From assembly GCF_050948215.1 (NCBI RefSeq), contig NC_135149.1, forward strand, positions 5,251,001 through 5,315,000: 64,000 nucleotides of DNA, given 5' to 3'. The translations under genes and the position numbers were made by a program. Positions within the stretch are counted from its first letter, which is position 1, and each line of letters starts with the position of its first letter. Source of the stretch: Halictus rubicundus (Eukaryota > Arthropoda > Insecta > Hymenoptera > Halictidae). Shown piece by piece: positions 1 to 12,389 of the stretch. The notes under the pieces were generated by a model, which made no database searches, had not been told where the DNA came from, and saw only the letters and a program-made list of their open reading frames with translations.

Positions 1-1980
1 TTTGTGGAATTGTATATTTTGCGAAACAATAATCAAGGGTGCATAGAAAACTTTTATATTTATTAGGTATTGGTCAGGAATGGTAAACAAATTCCATTCC
101 TAGGAACAAAATTCAATGATTCTAATGACGTTGTTGCAAATAATGCGAGTTACATACATTTATCGTTAAAATCGGTAAGTGAAGACGAAATCGGTAGACG
201 GAACAGAGACAACATCGGAAGTATTAAAGAATGCTGTTATTATTTTCATCTTACTCAAATTTTTAAGAGGAGAAATATAATTTTATTCAACCTCAGCTCA
301 TGTAGGTAATTGATGTATCTAATTTTTATTTTGCATAAAAATCCGAAGACTATTGATAAGTAAAGCTGATTTACTGAAACGGAAGTTATTTATGACTCCA
401 CGTAATACATTATTAGTTTTTTAGTTGTAGTAGACTCCTGTATAACATGGTTAAAAAATTGTTTAAAAAAGACTACGTGCATGTACCTTTCATGATAGTA
501 AGTATACAGTCTTTTTAAACAGTTCTTTATGCATTTACTGTACCTATCATTACTGTCACATGAAATACATATACAGGGTGTTCGCAGTAAATTGGACCAG
601 CATTTTTCTCGAAAACATTTTTTTTCCAAAAAAATAAAATGGAAGAGGAAGAACTTACAGTATATCTTACTGGCAACACGATAATCTATGTCAATTTTTT
701 GTATTTACATTATTTTTCGAAAAACGAAGGTGACCTTCAGTTTTTCTTAAATTGAATGCTATATGTTTTCAATGTCATGTGAAAGCATGGGTCAAGTCAA
801 ATTTACTTATATGTAACACAATAACATCTAAGGTCGTACAAGGTCAGAAATAAGAGAAATATGTAGATTGAACATTTGAATACGCAAATGTATTAATTGC
901 AATTGAGAACATTTTGAGCATTATTTGCATTGAAAATCATTTATAAAAAACATGTCAGTATCTATTAGTTCCTCACCCCATATATCCTTATAGCTATTCA
1001 GGGTTCAATTTTCTCTTCCACCACAAGATTAAACCCTTTCGAATAAAGAAATTAAAGGTGACCCATATATCTCAATAGAAAAGCAAAACAGAAAATTTAG
1101 AAAATTCGCTTCAACCATTTGTTCCTATACCAAATAGTTTATAAATAATTTAGGTGGTACACTTATTGTTAGCTTGATCGCCTTGTATATTACAATATTC
1201 AACAATTGCGAATTCGCTACCTGGCCTACTTAAAAACTGTGCCCTGTTGAATTTTGGTGATGAACAGCGGGAAGCATTTGGGGCAGTAAAGAGTAGTGTT
1301 CGAAACTGAGAGTTTTGAAACTACATTTCGAAACTTTACCAAGCCAGCACGGAGTGGGCGTTTCATACCGATGACTCCCAGATTAGGATGCGGAACAATT
1401 TTATGTTAACGAGATAATTATGATTCATTGTGAATCCCAGCGTATTATGCAAACTGAAAAACAACAGATGCACCGTCGCAGTATATAAACTGTGAAAAAG
1501 AAATAAAAAAATATTGAAATAATATACTATTTGAAATTGCTATTATTTTAATTAAATCAATATCATTTTTATTTTCAAATAACAGTATTGAAGATAATGG
1601 TGCGAAATAAATGATTTCAAATAGTTATTTCTTGTTTTCATTTCAATAAAATTTGTCCAGGTCTGCCGTGGAGAAGGAAAGCCAAATTTTACCATTCGTA
1701 GTAATACTATGAATAAATTACCACTTTATCGTACATTATACCTGAAATGTGGCACAGAAAATCTGTTCTTCAACTATAATTCGAAATCATCCTTTTCACG
1801 ATTTACTATTTCTTCTTTCTACATACAATAATGTATCTACTTCACGCATTTTATACTATTAAAAATACATTCGTCGAGAACAAAGTTTTACTATTCTCTC
1901 TTACAGCAATCATGAAAAAGATCAACTGTTGTATTATCGACATACAATCATGATAAATTTAAAGGAATTGTGAAACAGTG
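1..1980. other. upstream non-coding region with dispersed repeats
   Basis: I see no coding exon here. Position 572 begins with TACAGGGTG, and the following 300 bases match a second copy at 45973-46270 (shared stretches include gaaggtgacctt and caaggtcagaaat). The stretch 1000-1192 is related to 56080-56390 in direct orientation and to 2692-2900 in inverted orientation. Bases 1500-1640 are AT-rich with recurring ATTTCAAATA words. A 5' UTR exon of the phosphatase gene could lie here, but nothing marks it clearly. Confidence 0.5.
572..870. repeat. TACAGGGTG-end repeat, copy 1 of subfamily A
   Basis: The sequence starts at TACAGGGTGTTCGCAG and is alignable by eye with 45973-46270 over about 300 bp. 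Both copies carry the same order of words: a tract rich in GGAAGAGGAA, then GAAGGTGACCTTCA, then CAAGGTCAGAAAT. No coding sequence is visible. It is probably one end of a non-autonomous DNA transposon. The far boundary is uncertain. Confidence 0.5.
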
Positions 1981-1996
1981 TATGATTTTTGTTGCA

Positions 1997-2073
1997 GATT
2001 TCGCGAGGAGGTGCAACGGACATTGAGATGACTCGAGGAAGAAGATCATCTCTCGCGTTAGGAGCATGCATAG
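1997..2073 (+). CDS. receptor-type tyrosine phosphatase, exon 1 (5' UTR plus start of signal peptide)
   Basis: The exon follows a good acceptor (tttttgttgcag, ending at 1996) and ends at a strong donor (ATAG|gtaaga at 2074). Coding starts at ATG 2028-2030, with purines at -3 and -1; bases 1997-2027 are 5' UTR. It encodes 15 residues, MTRGRRSSLALGACI, plus one base of the next codon. Joined to the exon at 16813 in matching phase, the product continues as GTFLLLFSTVAAE. This makes a textbook signal peptide: a basic n-region, a hydrophobic core and small residues at the cleavage site. I chose this exon because phase, splice sites and the completed signal peptide all agree. The acceptor implies an upstream non-coding exon and a promoter that I cannot locate. 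The 14.7 kb distance to exon 2 leaves room for other first exons. Confidence 0.72.
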
Positions 2074-2170
2074 GTAAGAATACATTACAATAGAATATTT
2101 ACCGATTGATTTGCATAATTCATTGAATCGCAAATGCATAATGTATATCCGTGAATACCTCGATGGTTGA

Positions 2171-2609
2171 AGTTACGGTTGGGGTCCCTCAAAAGCTTGT
2201 TTCCCCCACCAACCTCTCTTTCATGCAGCGCGCACCTCCGTCGCGTTCGCTGGTGTCTCGCGTCTTCGTTGCCCCAACATATATACCTTTGTAGCAATAC
2301 GCGACAGGCGATGCGCGTCCTTTCTCTATGGTAACGGCCAGTGTCGCCAGATCAAGACTTGTTCCCCCACTCTAATTTCCCTTTCTACCACGCTGTTCCC
2401 CACGTTTCTGCCGCGGTCGAGTCACGTGACGCGTTCCGTCTCTGTTGTGCATACTCTAGTACTGGCCGAGAGAGGGTAAATTTTTCCCCTTAATTCGTGC
2501 TCCCTCTCCTCATCTGGCGACACTGGTAACGACGCTTACTTGAAGTGGACAGTGGGCGCTATGGCGGGGACGGTTTTTCCTCAATTGAGGCAAACGTGTC
2601 CAGCCCTGA
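2171..2609. repeat. hAT-like non-autonomous element relic, composite
   Basis: The left part (2185-2320) matches 42447-42560 and 42828-42880. Shared words include CAAAAGCTTG, CCCCACCAACCT and AGCAATACGCGACAGGCG. The right end matches the end of the 42431-42944 element (CTCAATTGAGGCAAA, then a CCAG-CCTG terminus). The middle (about 2340-2520) instead matches 36225-36425 in inverted orientation, including a CACGTGAC box and a tract encoding GCACGAATT in reverse. It therefore looks like one short element inserted into another. It begins only about 100 bases after the start-codon exon. Confidence 0.5.
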
Positions 2610-3699
2610 TCTAAAATATAGAACGATCATAATGCGCATAAGGGTTAAATCAAATCTAATTAACGTAACCTTGAATAGTACCCTTTTAACTATACAGGAT
2701 GATTCAGTTAACCGTGCCACCTAAATTACTTGTAAACTATTTGGTATATGAAAAAATGGTTGAAACGAAAGTTGTGTGATTTCAAGAATAGCAGGCAGTG
2801 TAATAATTAGTTTTTTCTATTCTGCTTTTTTATCGATATATGAAAGTCACCTTGAGTTTTTTTACTATAAGGAGTAAATTTTAATCTCATTTTCTATGGT
2901 AGATCTGCTTCTTGCAATTAAATGCAGTAGGCCTCTTAAATATCTTTAGACTTTACACACAAGATGGTGAACATAAATGGAAGTATTTAAACACCTTTGT
3001 AACGCTGTGTAAGAATGTTAAACGTTTCGCAGAGATGAGCAAAATGATAAAAGTAATTTTCTGTCTTCAACCGAAATAGTACACTGTGCAATAATATTTA
3101 CATGATGAAACACGCATGCTTCATGCTTCAAATACGCGAGATTAGTGCCTACTACGATTTCAACGTTTATTCATTCCCTTTATACCGTGTGCATAGACCA
3201 AAATACTTTTATCAAATTTGAAATTTGAATGCCTATCATCAAATATTAGAAAAGGATGGAGATGCATCTCATTCGGCAACAGATGGAAAGTCTATGATTA
3301 CTATAATTAAGGATAATGAATCAAAGCTTAGAATTTTGCAATAAAAGCAACATTTGTTTCAAAGGCAGTTCTAAAGTAGTAAATACTAATAAATTAAATT
3401 CAGTATTGATTGAGGGATAAGTGCTACGATGAAAGGAAATGATATTGAAGTAAACAATTTGTGAATGAAAAATGTTGTGATCATTCCGTAATTAAAAAAT
3501 GTATAGAATTGTTCATTCATATCGAGTGGTTTCGTCACTGCAAAATGTATCGCTTGCGCTTATCAATTGCAATCCGCAAGAGTGTTAATTGTAACGAAGA
3601 AAATGTTGAGCAATGCCTGCATCAAAAATCATTTATTACATGTACACAGTGATATCTCCACATAAGACGTAAAGGCTAGGCTGATAAACGTCGCGGAAC

Positions 3700-4250
3700 T
3701 ATTCCCACTACTGCGGGGTATACCCCGTGAGGGGCCGCGAAGTTTAATTTTTTATTTAAAGGCCTGAGTTCACATCAGTCTTTCTTTCCCACACGCTGTC
3801 CTTTTTTGCATCCGAAACTTTCATCGTTCATTACACAAGTAAATATCATCGGAATTATATCATATTTGGTATTATTTTCATTAGAAAAATGCCACAAATA
3901 TGTTGGTGAAAGTACCCAAAATAATGAAAAATAAAGAAGTTTTCTTATTGGATTAGTAGTGATCTCCTCGGCGACCGAGGCCACTGGAGCTTCGCTGTCC
4001 TTTTCTACGTTCGGCACTGCGTCGAAGAATAGTACAATCTTCTAGATGGCATTTGTCGTTGCCAGACCCGTGTTTTTGACATGTAGCGTCTAGGACAGGT
4101 ATGTTTACACTCCTTGGTGACTGAGGCCTCGTCGGCGAGCATCGTGACCTTTTTTACGTTCGGCGCGGATCAAAGAATAGTGTCTCTTGGACGATACACG
4201 ACGGTGGCAAGACCGGTGTTGTTGACATATATCGAGAAGTCACTGTATAT
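3700..4250. repeat. dispersed repeat, copy 1 (GTATACC / AATATGTTGGTG family)
   Basis: This stretch is similar to 55480-55950 in the same orientation, sharing ACCCCGTGAGGGGCC-like, AAGTAAATATCATCGGAATTAT and AATATGTTGGTG segments. Parts also occur near 32200-32410 in the same orientation, and inverted near 7430-7650 and 31290-31420. Two similar half-units appear to follow one another (gaggcc, cttcgctgtccttt, ttctacgttcggc). It has no open reading frame of note. The class is unknown. Confidence 0.5.
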
Positions 4251-4629
4251 CTGAAATGTATACAAAGTGAGGCACCTAAGAGAAACCATCTGCAACATTT
4301 TAACTTCTACATTTTTTTGAGATAGAATGAAATGTTTTAGACGAAAGTTGTTTGGTATCGAGGGGCCCATTATGTGGTGTACATAACTATTTTTCAGGTG
4401 GGGATGATTAAAAAATTTGAAGGTCAACTTAATTTTTTTAAACGAAACCACATACTTTTCAACTCCTGCGATTGTCGCCCTTCTCGAGACAATTTCAACG
4501 ATTTCATTTAAGGTCTTTCAAGATCATTTAATGTCATAAACGTAAAAAAGGATGAGAAATATAAATATTCACGGTGAATGCCTGCGTAATGTGATATTTT
4601 TTATATGTGATGAAATATTTCGATTTGAT

Positions 4630-4811
4630 CCTCTTGAATGAATTGACTGATACGTAGAGGTAAACTTCGACTTGTAGAGGTCGCACGCAATAAATGATTC
4701 GAGTTAAGGAAATATTATTTCGAGTTCTAGAGGTGTTTACAGTTGAGCGGGCGGAAATGAAGAAAATGTTCGTTTTATAGAGGTTTTCGAGTTATCGAGG
4801 TTCTATTGTAC
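4630..4811 (-). repeat. pogo/Tigger-like terminal fragment
   Basis: Read on the minus strand from 4811, the sequence starts TACAATAGAACCTCGATAAC and has repeated CCTCGATAACTCGAA-like words. This is the style of pogo/Tigger ends, typically CAGT..AACCTCGATTA. Only one end is seen. It sits 15 bases from the mariner element that follows. Confidence 0.4.
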
Positions 4812-4826
4812 TTGTTTTGTGATATA

Positions 4827-6069
4827 TTAGGGGGACCCATAAGTAAACAATTATTTTGAAATCTAAAACAAATTTGGTAGTAAATTCAAGTTTTCATTTC
4901 TTAATTTATTATATAATCTCCATCATTATCAAGGACAGTTTGCCATCTTTCCTGCAAACTTTGTATCCTCTTATAGAAATCCAGGGTTCATGAAGCAAAA
5001 TACGACTCAAGGTGCTTCCTTACATCTTCTATAGAAGTGAATGTTTTATTTCTTAAATAACAGAGAGATCCGGAGATCTGAAAAGATGGTGAGTACGGGG
5101 GGTGCGGTAAAACTTCCCATTGCAATTCTTTGATTTTTTTCTGAGTGAGTTTCGCTGTATGGGGCCGGGCATTGTCAATTTGCAGTATTATACCTTTTCT
5201 GTGAACTAAAGATGCTGTCTTTTTCAATAGTTCTGAATACAGCCGTTGTAATTGCTGACAATACAACTCAGCAGTAACTGTTTCTCCAGGTTTCAACAAC
5301 TGAAAGTGAATTATGCCACGATAGTCCCACCAAATGCACAGTAACTCCTTTCTAAGTGATAAACTAGGTGAAGGGGTTGATATTGCGGTTTGATTTGCAG
5401 AACGACATTGCTTGGGACGCTTTATGTTATCATAAGAATCCACTTTTCATCTCCGGTAACGATTCTGCTAAGAAATGGATCTCTACGAAATCTGGATAGC
5501 AATGAAGTGCAAACTGATCGACGAATATTCTTGTTCGTTTCAGATAATTGATGCGGTACACATATTCCTTGCCTATATGCCTTTTCCATTTCGTTGTATA
5601 ATTGACCATGTGGACCCAAAGCTTCTCCATAATTCTTGTATACTTAATTTTGGATCAGCTTCCACAAGAGATTTTAGGGTGTCATTATTAAATTCAGTTG
5701 GTCGCCCGCTTTGAGGCCTGTCAGAGAGATCATAATCACCAGCAGCAAACCTTCTGAACCAACGTTGACACTTGTTGACCTTCAATACACCTCCATAAAC
5801 ATCGCAAATTTTCTTTGTTGTTACCGTTGCATTAAGTCCCGCATGAAAATGAAAAAGTATGCAATGACGAATATGATCCTCGGAAGGTACGGACGCCGCC
5901 ATTTTATTACAAGGTTGTAAAAGAAAATTATACTTTTTAAAATATTTTGAACACAGGCTGCTTTACCGAAAACTGTAAAAGAATACCTGTTTCCTCTTCA
6001 ACGATCGGTACAGAACTAAAGGCAAAACAAATTCTTTGCAAATAATTGATTACTTATGGATACCCCTAA
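4827..6069 (-). mobile_element. mariner element, complete ends, dead transposase
   Basis: The element is 1243 bp, the usual mariner size. The left end reads TTAGGGGGACCCATAAGTAA, and the right end read in reverse reads TTAGGGGTATCCATAAGTAA. Both ends are flanked by TA, the mariner target duplication (4825-4826 and 6070-6071). It encodes a minus-strand transposase broken by frameshifts. It lies in intron 1 of the phosphatase gene, in antisense orientation. Confidence 0.88.
4988..5902 (-). pseudogene. mariner transposase pseudogene
   Basis: Reading on the minus strand from ATG 5902, the first segment has the mariner N-terminal helix-turn-helix region (HIRHCILFHFHAGLNA, then WFRRFAAGDYDLSDRPQSGR). 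Near 5590 the frame shifts into a segment with the first catalytic motif, TGDEKW. Near 5440 it shifts again into a segment with LLCIWWDYRGIIHFQLL and the second catalytic motif, QIDNARPHTA. The third motif, normally PYSPDLAPSDYHLF, is corrupted: PYSPSFQISGSLC lacks the catalytic aspartate. Two frameshifts and loss of an active-site residue make it inactive. The SETMAR/mariner family is clear; the subfamily is not assigned. Confidence 0.9.
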
Positions 6070-9016
6070 TATTTGCAATTCCGATTTCCTCAGTATGATT
6101 GCCATAGCTTTCACGTGGATGCAACTGCACGATATACATATGTATGTAAGTTTCCGTCTGTAAGAGAGCATCGAGTCTCCGTTGCATCCTGTTCCATCGC
6201 GATATGTACCGTGTTACGAAGATTACCAATCCAGGAGACCGCACGAACTGTGCAGGCACAAAGTACTGTTAGGATTGTTGCACCGTTCTCTACTGTAGCC
6301 TAACCGTAACATTTGTCTTGACAATACAAATTTATAGCTGTCCTAAACGCTATACTACTCCGTAGTCACGAGATTTCTATTACGCCTGTGAAAAAGCGTA
6401 ATAACTTTTTCCCGTGTTTTACTTGACGATTCGACATTGTATCATAACCTCCTTACCATCCTATGGTAAACTTGTCGAAGTGCTACCTCCTCTACAATTT
6501 CAAGAACCTTGAAATATGTTGTCAAGGTCATCATTCTGAACAACATTTCCTTTCAAAGTTTTTGACAGTCTGCTTTAGTTTACGAAATAATTGCAAAAAA
6601 CTTTGTCAAGATAAAGAATTTCTAATCAATATAACCACAAAATAAATAGTAGTGCAAGGACTTACATTGTACCGAAAATGAATTATATATGGCTTTTTAG
6701 TATTTCTGTTGTGCCTATTTCATATATTTAGGAAAAATAATTATGATTACACAGTAAAAAAATGTAAACTTCTTTTATTTACTGGAATATTCCAGAAGCA
6801 AAACCGTTCACTAATACGAATTTCATAATTTTATGCACCTATCAGTAACAATGTTTAAGAAAAACTCCAAAATAGAATTCAAATTTTCAGCTCTTTCAAT
6901 TTTTTTTTCCTGAATAAAATGATACTTTTAAACAAAGTCTTGACAAAAAGTATATTTTCTTGTTTTAAATTCAATAAAATTCTAAAATATATTCAATTTT
7001 GTTGGTAAAGTTGCATATTTACGATTCATTTATTTTCATTAAAATGCAGATCCTCCACATATTAACTGAACAATACTTCCTAAAGTACTCAACATTGGGA
7101 AACTATATCAATTGACTAAAATTCTTGACTATCTACTGATTTCCTGACTAAAGCGTAAAGGTCACGATTTCTCAGTTTTTTATCTGTGCCCATAATGAAA
7201 ATTACGAAGATGTCTGTCGTAGATCTGAGTAAGTTATACACGTGCACACAGTTTCATCGAAATCGATCAAGGACTAAAGTTTCAAAAATGGGTCAAATCC
7301 GATTGTGCTGAAGTTTGGTAAATAGGTTCGTTTTGCATTAAAAATATGTTTTTTAAAAGGAGTTTTGGCGACTCCAAAAAATTTGTTTATCATATTACTA
7401 TCATTTCCTTCCTTATTGGACACTCACTACAGCGAATTCTGCCCTTTTTAATTGACGGACACCAACATATTCGTGGCATTTTTCTGATTAAAATGAAACC
7501 AACTCTGATATTATTCCGATGATAATTACTTGTGTAATGAACGTTTAAAATTTCGGACGCAAAGAAGGACAGCGCATGGGAAAGAAAGAGACGCGGAGAG
7601 TCGAAGCGTTCGGGAAAGATGAAAGACTGGCGTGAGCTCAGGCCTTTCAATCAAAACCTAAACTTTTTAGTTATGAATTATTTTTTTTTACGAGTCTTCC
7701 ACCAATATATTTGTTGATTTTTTTTTAAATTAAAATGATACCAAACACGATACAATTCGGCACATATTTAGCAATAGAAATTTAAAAAAAAATGTTCATA
7801 TCACCTAATAAGTAAACTAATTCTTCTAACGTCTCAAAAAAAAATTCCAAGCCGTTTGGTCCAATTTTAAAAAATATTCGTTTTTAAGGGGTGTACAAAT
7901 ACTTTTTACGCCGAGTGTATACAAAAACGTATTCAACATAGTCCATTAAGTATGCGTGCATTGTTGTTGTCAGGAAAGATTAATGGTGTTTTTCGGACCG
8001 ATGCGCATTTAAAATTCTTTCGCTTCGGCAAAACTCAGCGTTCAAAATCGTGATATCGAGAATGAAAGTTTCCGGTATTCGTTCAGCCCGCCAGAATCGA
8101 AATTGAAAGTTTCTTTCGATCTTGCCTTGCCGACCGAATCCGTATTATTATCGGATGATTCGTTCCGAACTGGTAGCTTCGTAAAGAACTCAAAACTAGA
8201 ATTAGAAAGCGGAATTCTTTCCTGGATATTTTAGCGTATGTAGTTCAATGCTCGCTTTAAAGCGGTTCTGAAACTGTTTCACACTTTACGCAATAGTACA
8301 GGCAAATTTCTAATTTGCACGTAGCGCACAATTTAATAATTATCTCATTAGTATAATTATTATAATTACTATAATTATCCCTCCGCAGCATTCAATTTTG
8401 CATTTAATTCTCCCAAAAAATTCACTCCGGAACTTACTAACGCAATTATGTAAACACATAATAATAACGAATTATAAGAATTCATGCAACATGTTTTAAA
8501 TCTAAGCAATCATACACTCATGTCCTATTCAATTATGTGCAAAAATTACTCAAATTTTTAATTAAACGTCACTAATTACGAACTTCGTTAATACATTTAC
8601 AATGTTTTATGAGTATGTGTATGTTGAAATTTTCTGTCATTTTATTGTACCTAATATGTGCAAATCTAGTAGCAGGAACGTTACTAATTACTTAAATTTT
8701 TAATAAAACGTCACTAATTACGAACATCGTTAATACATTTATAAAGTTTTATGAGTATGGGTTTGTTGAGATTTGATGGAATTTTATTATACCTAATATG
8801 CACAGGAATGGGAAGATTTACGTAATTAACTTGTGTTTTGTATAATTGTTAATACGCAAATCCGAAATAACCTTTTTAGTAATTCCAGAACATAGACTAA
8901 ACATTTACTGTACATAGTAATTGTGGAATAATTTTAAATCGTACATTTTGAGTGATTTTAGACATTAAATAATTATTTAGAACAAAAGTATTAGAAAAAT
9001 ATGAATAATCTAATTA
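6070..9016. other. intron 1, AT-rich stretch with little structure
   Basis: I see no gene. A copy of the AATATGTTGGTG repeat lies inverted at about 7430-7650, with a weaker related copy at about 7690-7780. Two diverged tandem copies of about 190 bp with the words ACGTCACTAATTACGAAC and TTTATGAGTATG occur at 8565-8800. The rest is AT-rich without recognisable signals. Confidence 0.45.
8565..8800. repeat. imperfect tandem duplication, about 135 bp period
   Basis: The segment starting AAACGTCACTAATTACGAACTTCGTTAATACATTT recurs about 135 bases later with few changes, and both copies continue into TTATGAGTATG..TGTTGA and TTTATT.TACCTAATATG. It is a simple local duplication of non-coding intron sequence. 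Confidence 0.55.
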
Positions 9017-9240
9017 TACAGGGTGCCCCAGTATTGAAGGTGCAATCGTGGACGGGGTGATTCTACGTAAGAAAATATGCTGAAAATACGGACTCAAATT
9101 TTTTCATTCGTTTATTGTTTTCGAAAAAATCTTCTTTGAAAATCTGTTAAATCGCGTGCCTAGCATTTGTAAGAAGTAGAAGCGGTAGGTCATGAACAGA
9201 CACGTCAGACGATTCCTGTTCGATAACACTGCCGAACAAA
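9017..9240. repeat. TACAGGGTG-end element, truncated copy
   Basis: It starts TACAGGGTGCCCCAGTATTG. It matches the body of the element at 60072-60849 (GATTCTACGTAAGAAAATA; GGTCATGAACAGACACGTCAGACGATTCCTG). No right end is present. From about 9240 the sequence changes to one related, in reverse orientation, to 63390-63435 (TGCAATACCTGTTGGGTGAT). Confidence 0.5.
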
Positions 9241-12200
9241 ATCAAACTTTTTTCGAGTTTTGCAATACCTGTTGGGTGATTCTTATACACTTTGTCATCC
9301 TAAAACCAAATCTGAAAGCAGAAATGCTCCATCACGCAACGTTTTCGAAAAATTTTGGTTTTTCCAAAACTAGTTTGGTTTTTCCAAAGTAACCAGTATC
9401 CGTATTCTGTTTCGGTATTTTGCACGTCTCTCTCGCGCATTGTTTTCATTAGCTTAATTATTATACGAAAAGATAATTAGGTGTAATTACAATTCTAACA
9501 GATATCGTTCCTACGAGGATACGATTCGAACACGACAAATGCTCGACTGATTACATAATGCACAAATGACTATTTGCAGGATTCGAAAAAGTTCCAGCAC
9601 TTTTTCATCAGCTACCTTAGAATTTATTACATGTGGCACTATTTAAAAATAGTTGTCGTATCATAAGTAAAAAAATTCTTGACATCAAAATTTTTGGTTT
9701 GAATAAAATTAATAAAATTTAAAAATAAACAATAAAAATAAAAATTGTAACAAGTGCCAAATCAGTCCTCCCTCCGAGAGTGACAAAATAGAATTTTTTT
9801 TAGAAATAATTACAATCCTAGAAAATGTTTTGCTTATGAAATTAAATTGATTTTTTTTACTCAATATCTCTAACAAAACTATAGTACTTATGTTTTGATT
9901 TTCATACCGTTTCTTTCATTTGTAAATAATATTAAGTAATGTTGTTAAATAAATCTAACATATAATAATTCGGTGATTTATTTTATAGGGACTTTCTAAA
10001 TAAACAATTTGTTAAGACGGGGTTCCGTCGTCGTACTCTACGAGCCTGGCAAGCGATAGCGACGGGTTCCGTCGGCATGCTGTACGAGCCTGGCGAGCGA
10101 TCGGCTTTTGTCCAAAACGATTCTCGTGAGGACCGCTCGATCTGAGCTTCCTCTTGCGTTCGTGATCGCGTTGTGGTAACATCGTAAGTCGTGCGTGTAT
10201 CCATAATTTAACACAGTTTAAAAAAGAATTGTTTCCATGGATCTCCTAATTACAGATTCTAATATATCCGTCGCACGAGAATATGTTTTGGAAAAGTTTC
10301 CAAGAGGTAGAAATTGTTTTCGTAAAAATTCCCCACGAATGACCGGAACGTATAAGCTTGAACAGAATTTTTTTTAAACGGAAGGTATCTGTCTAATTCT
10401 ACCCTTTGAGAGCGAAGTCCGGGTCTATTTTGACCCACAGTGTTAACAGCTTCAGTTAGCTAATCAATTTTTCATCATTAAATTGAATAAATAAATTACT
10501 ACATTAGGAACAACAGAAAGAATAATGCGTCTGTAAGAAATATCTTCAAAAATATGTTTTAAAAGATTAATAAATAAAGCTGTGAATGATCTTAAGCGAC
10601 ATAAATTTTATAGGTGTGAAAATGGTCCGCTGTTCGAGGGTTACCGGTAAAGTGTAATGAGTACATCTACTCGTCGTCGCGATTTTATAATTAATACTAA
10701 TTTTATAATATAATTAATAAAGAATTCTCTCGTTCTGATAATGGAGTAGGAAATCACGCTCCAATTGCTAATCGGTTGAACAGTCGTTGACGCTGATCTA
10801 AGGAACGCTTAATTCGATATATTCTCAGCTGTTTTCTATCCTTACTGTAACTTATCTGTCATGCAGAAATCATCGGTAATTTATTGGTTTCATTTACAAG
10901 TTGATCGATCATTGTGTTTTCCCAGGGCTCCATACATCATTTGCACACACACGTGTAAGAAAATTACAAGTCAGGCGTCGTACAGTGAGCCAGAATCGCA
11001 AAAAAGTTGGACAAAATTCATGTCACTGTTAATTATATATTATTAATTATCAACAGGGGTTCAGGGGTTCTTGGGATCGTAGAATATAATTTTAGTATTA
11101 CTTAGGTATTTGCTAACATGAGAAACTGTCTTTACAAAACTACCCTTAGAGGGGGTGTTTGAATTTAAGAAATTGAAACTTTGCTAGTTGATTTCGAATG
11201 TGCTTTTAACTAATTAATGGACATATCCTCAGAAGTAAATAATTAAACAAGTTAATGTTAACGAAAGTTGCGATTTTTACTGATTGTGAGTTTGACACGC
11301 CTAAACGAATTTTAAATAAATACAGACTTAAAATTTGAACAAAACTTAGTTTTGAAATTGTTATTAAATTATTGTTATTAGCTCCATCACACCCTCTTCT
11401 CTTAACTCGTTAATGAACTCTTCTCTACCTATTATTAAATTACTTTTTAAAACAAGAAATTGTCTCTCTGTTGCAACTGCAAGTTGATGCAGCTAAATTT
11501 TGAATTCATCTCAATAATAGTGTTTTCTAAATGTATTAATAGAAAAGTTTTGATACACCTAACCGTACCAAAAAAGTTACAACATTTTTATCTTAGTCCA
11601 ATATAAAGAATATCGAATATTATTTTATGTGATAGTGTAATAGTGGATTGCAAGTTTAGTAAGAGGTAAAAATATAAAAGTTTTTTTTGTAAAACATATA
11701 AATGCCTGGTCTGTAAAAATCCATTTTTAATTAGAAAGAAAATATTCTCTTAAAAACTTTGAACTTGACTATTATTTATTTAACAAATGAGTTCAGATAG
11801 AATATAAGTCTGTGTCCTTTTCAGGCTATCTCAATGAAGTACTAGCTTACGAAAAAGCTAACTTTGACCTAGTTCACAACGTGAATATTTTTTAATTATT
11901 TCCACCTATTTTATAAAAACGGCACACTGAGCGTCGGTCGCTTACGGCGTACACCTAAGGCGAATTTAAATTGTGTAATTTTATGCATAATTAAACCACT
12001 TAAGATAATCATTAATCTTTCTTTGAAATATGGAGGCTCTTCAAATGGTCAGAATAAAAATTTGAATTACGTACTTTTAACGCTTCTGCATTGTAAATGT
12101 TTCGTGGAACAGGAAATTGATGCAATATGATTCTGAGATTTCCTTGACGATGATAAACATAAATAACTCATAGGTATCATAAAATGTCAACAATAGCATT

Positions 12201-12389
12201 GTAATAGATTCGCTATCAACGTCGCATATCTATGTCAATAGCGAGTTTGTATTTTATGCACAGAAAGAAATGCATAATAAGAAAAGGAAATCAATTTTCC
12301 TTTCAATATTTTCGCTTTCAATAATATGAAGAGTATACGTGATGTTGAAGAGATATTGCAGCATTTGGTAATATCAATAATTAGTTTTT
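9241..12389. other. intron 1, middle part: nothing coding recognised
   Basis: This is AT-rich sequence without a supported gene. A 43 bp unit is duplicated in tandem at 10016-10102 (GGTTCCGTCG..CTACGAGCCTGGCAAGCGAT, then a diverged copy), and this spot is GC-richer than its surroundings. I see nothing else with structure. Confidence 0.45.
10016..10102. repeat. tandem duplication of a 43 bp GC-rich unit
   Basis: Two adjacent units share GACGG(G)GTTCCGTCG and TACGAGCCTGGC(A/G)AGCGAT. The function is unknown. It is probably a remnant of a repeat family. Confidence 0.5.

Larger units (their letters stand above)
2074..4826. other. intron 1, first part: repeats
   Basis: This is non-coding. It holds a GC-richer repeat (about 2171-2609) related to the hAT-like element at 42431-42944, a repeat end at 2692 (TACAGGATGATTC), a dispersed repeat at about 3700-4250, and the end of a pogo-like element at about 4630-4811. 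The remaining sequence is AT-rich and shows nothing I can name. Confidence 0.5.
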
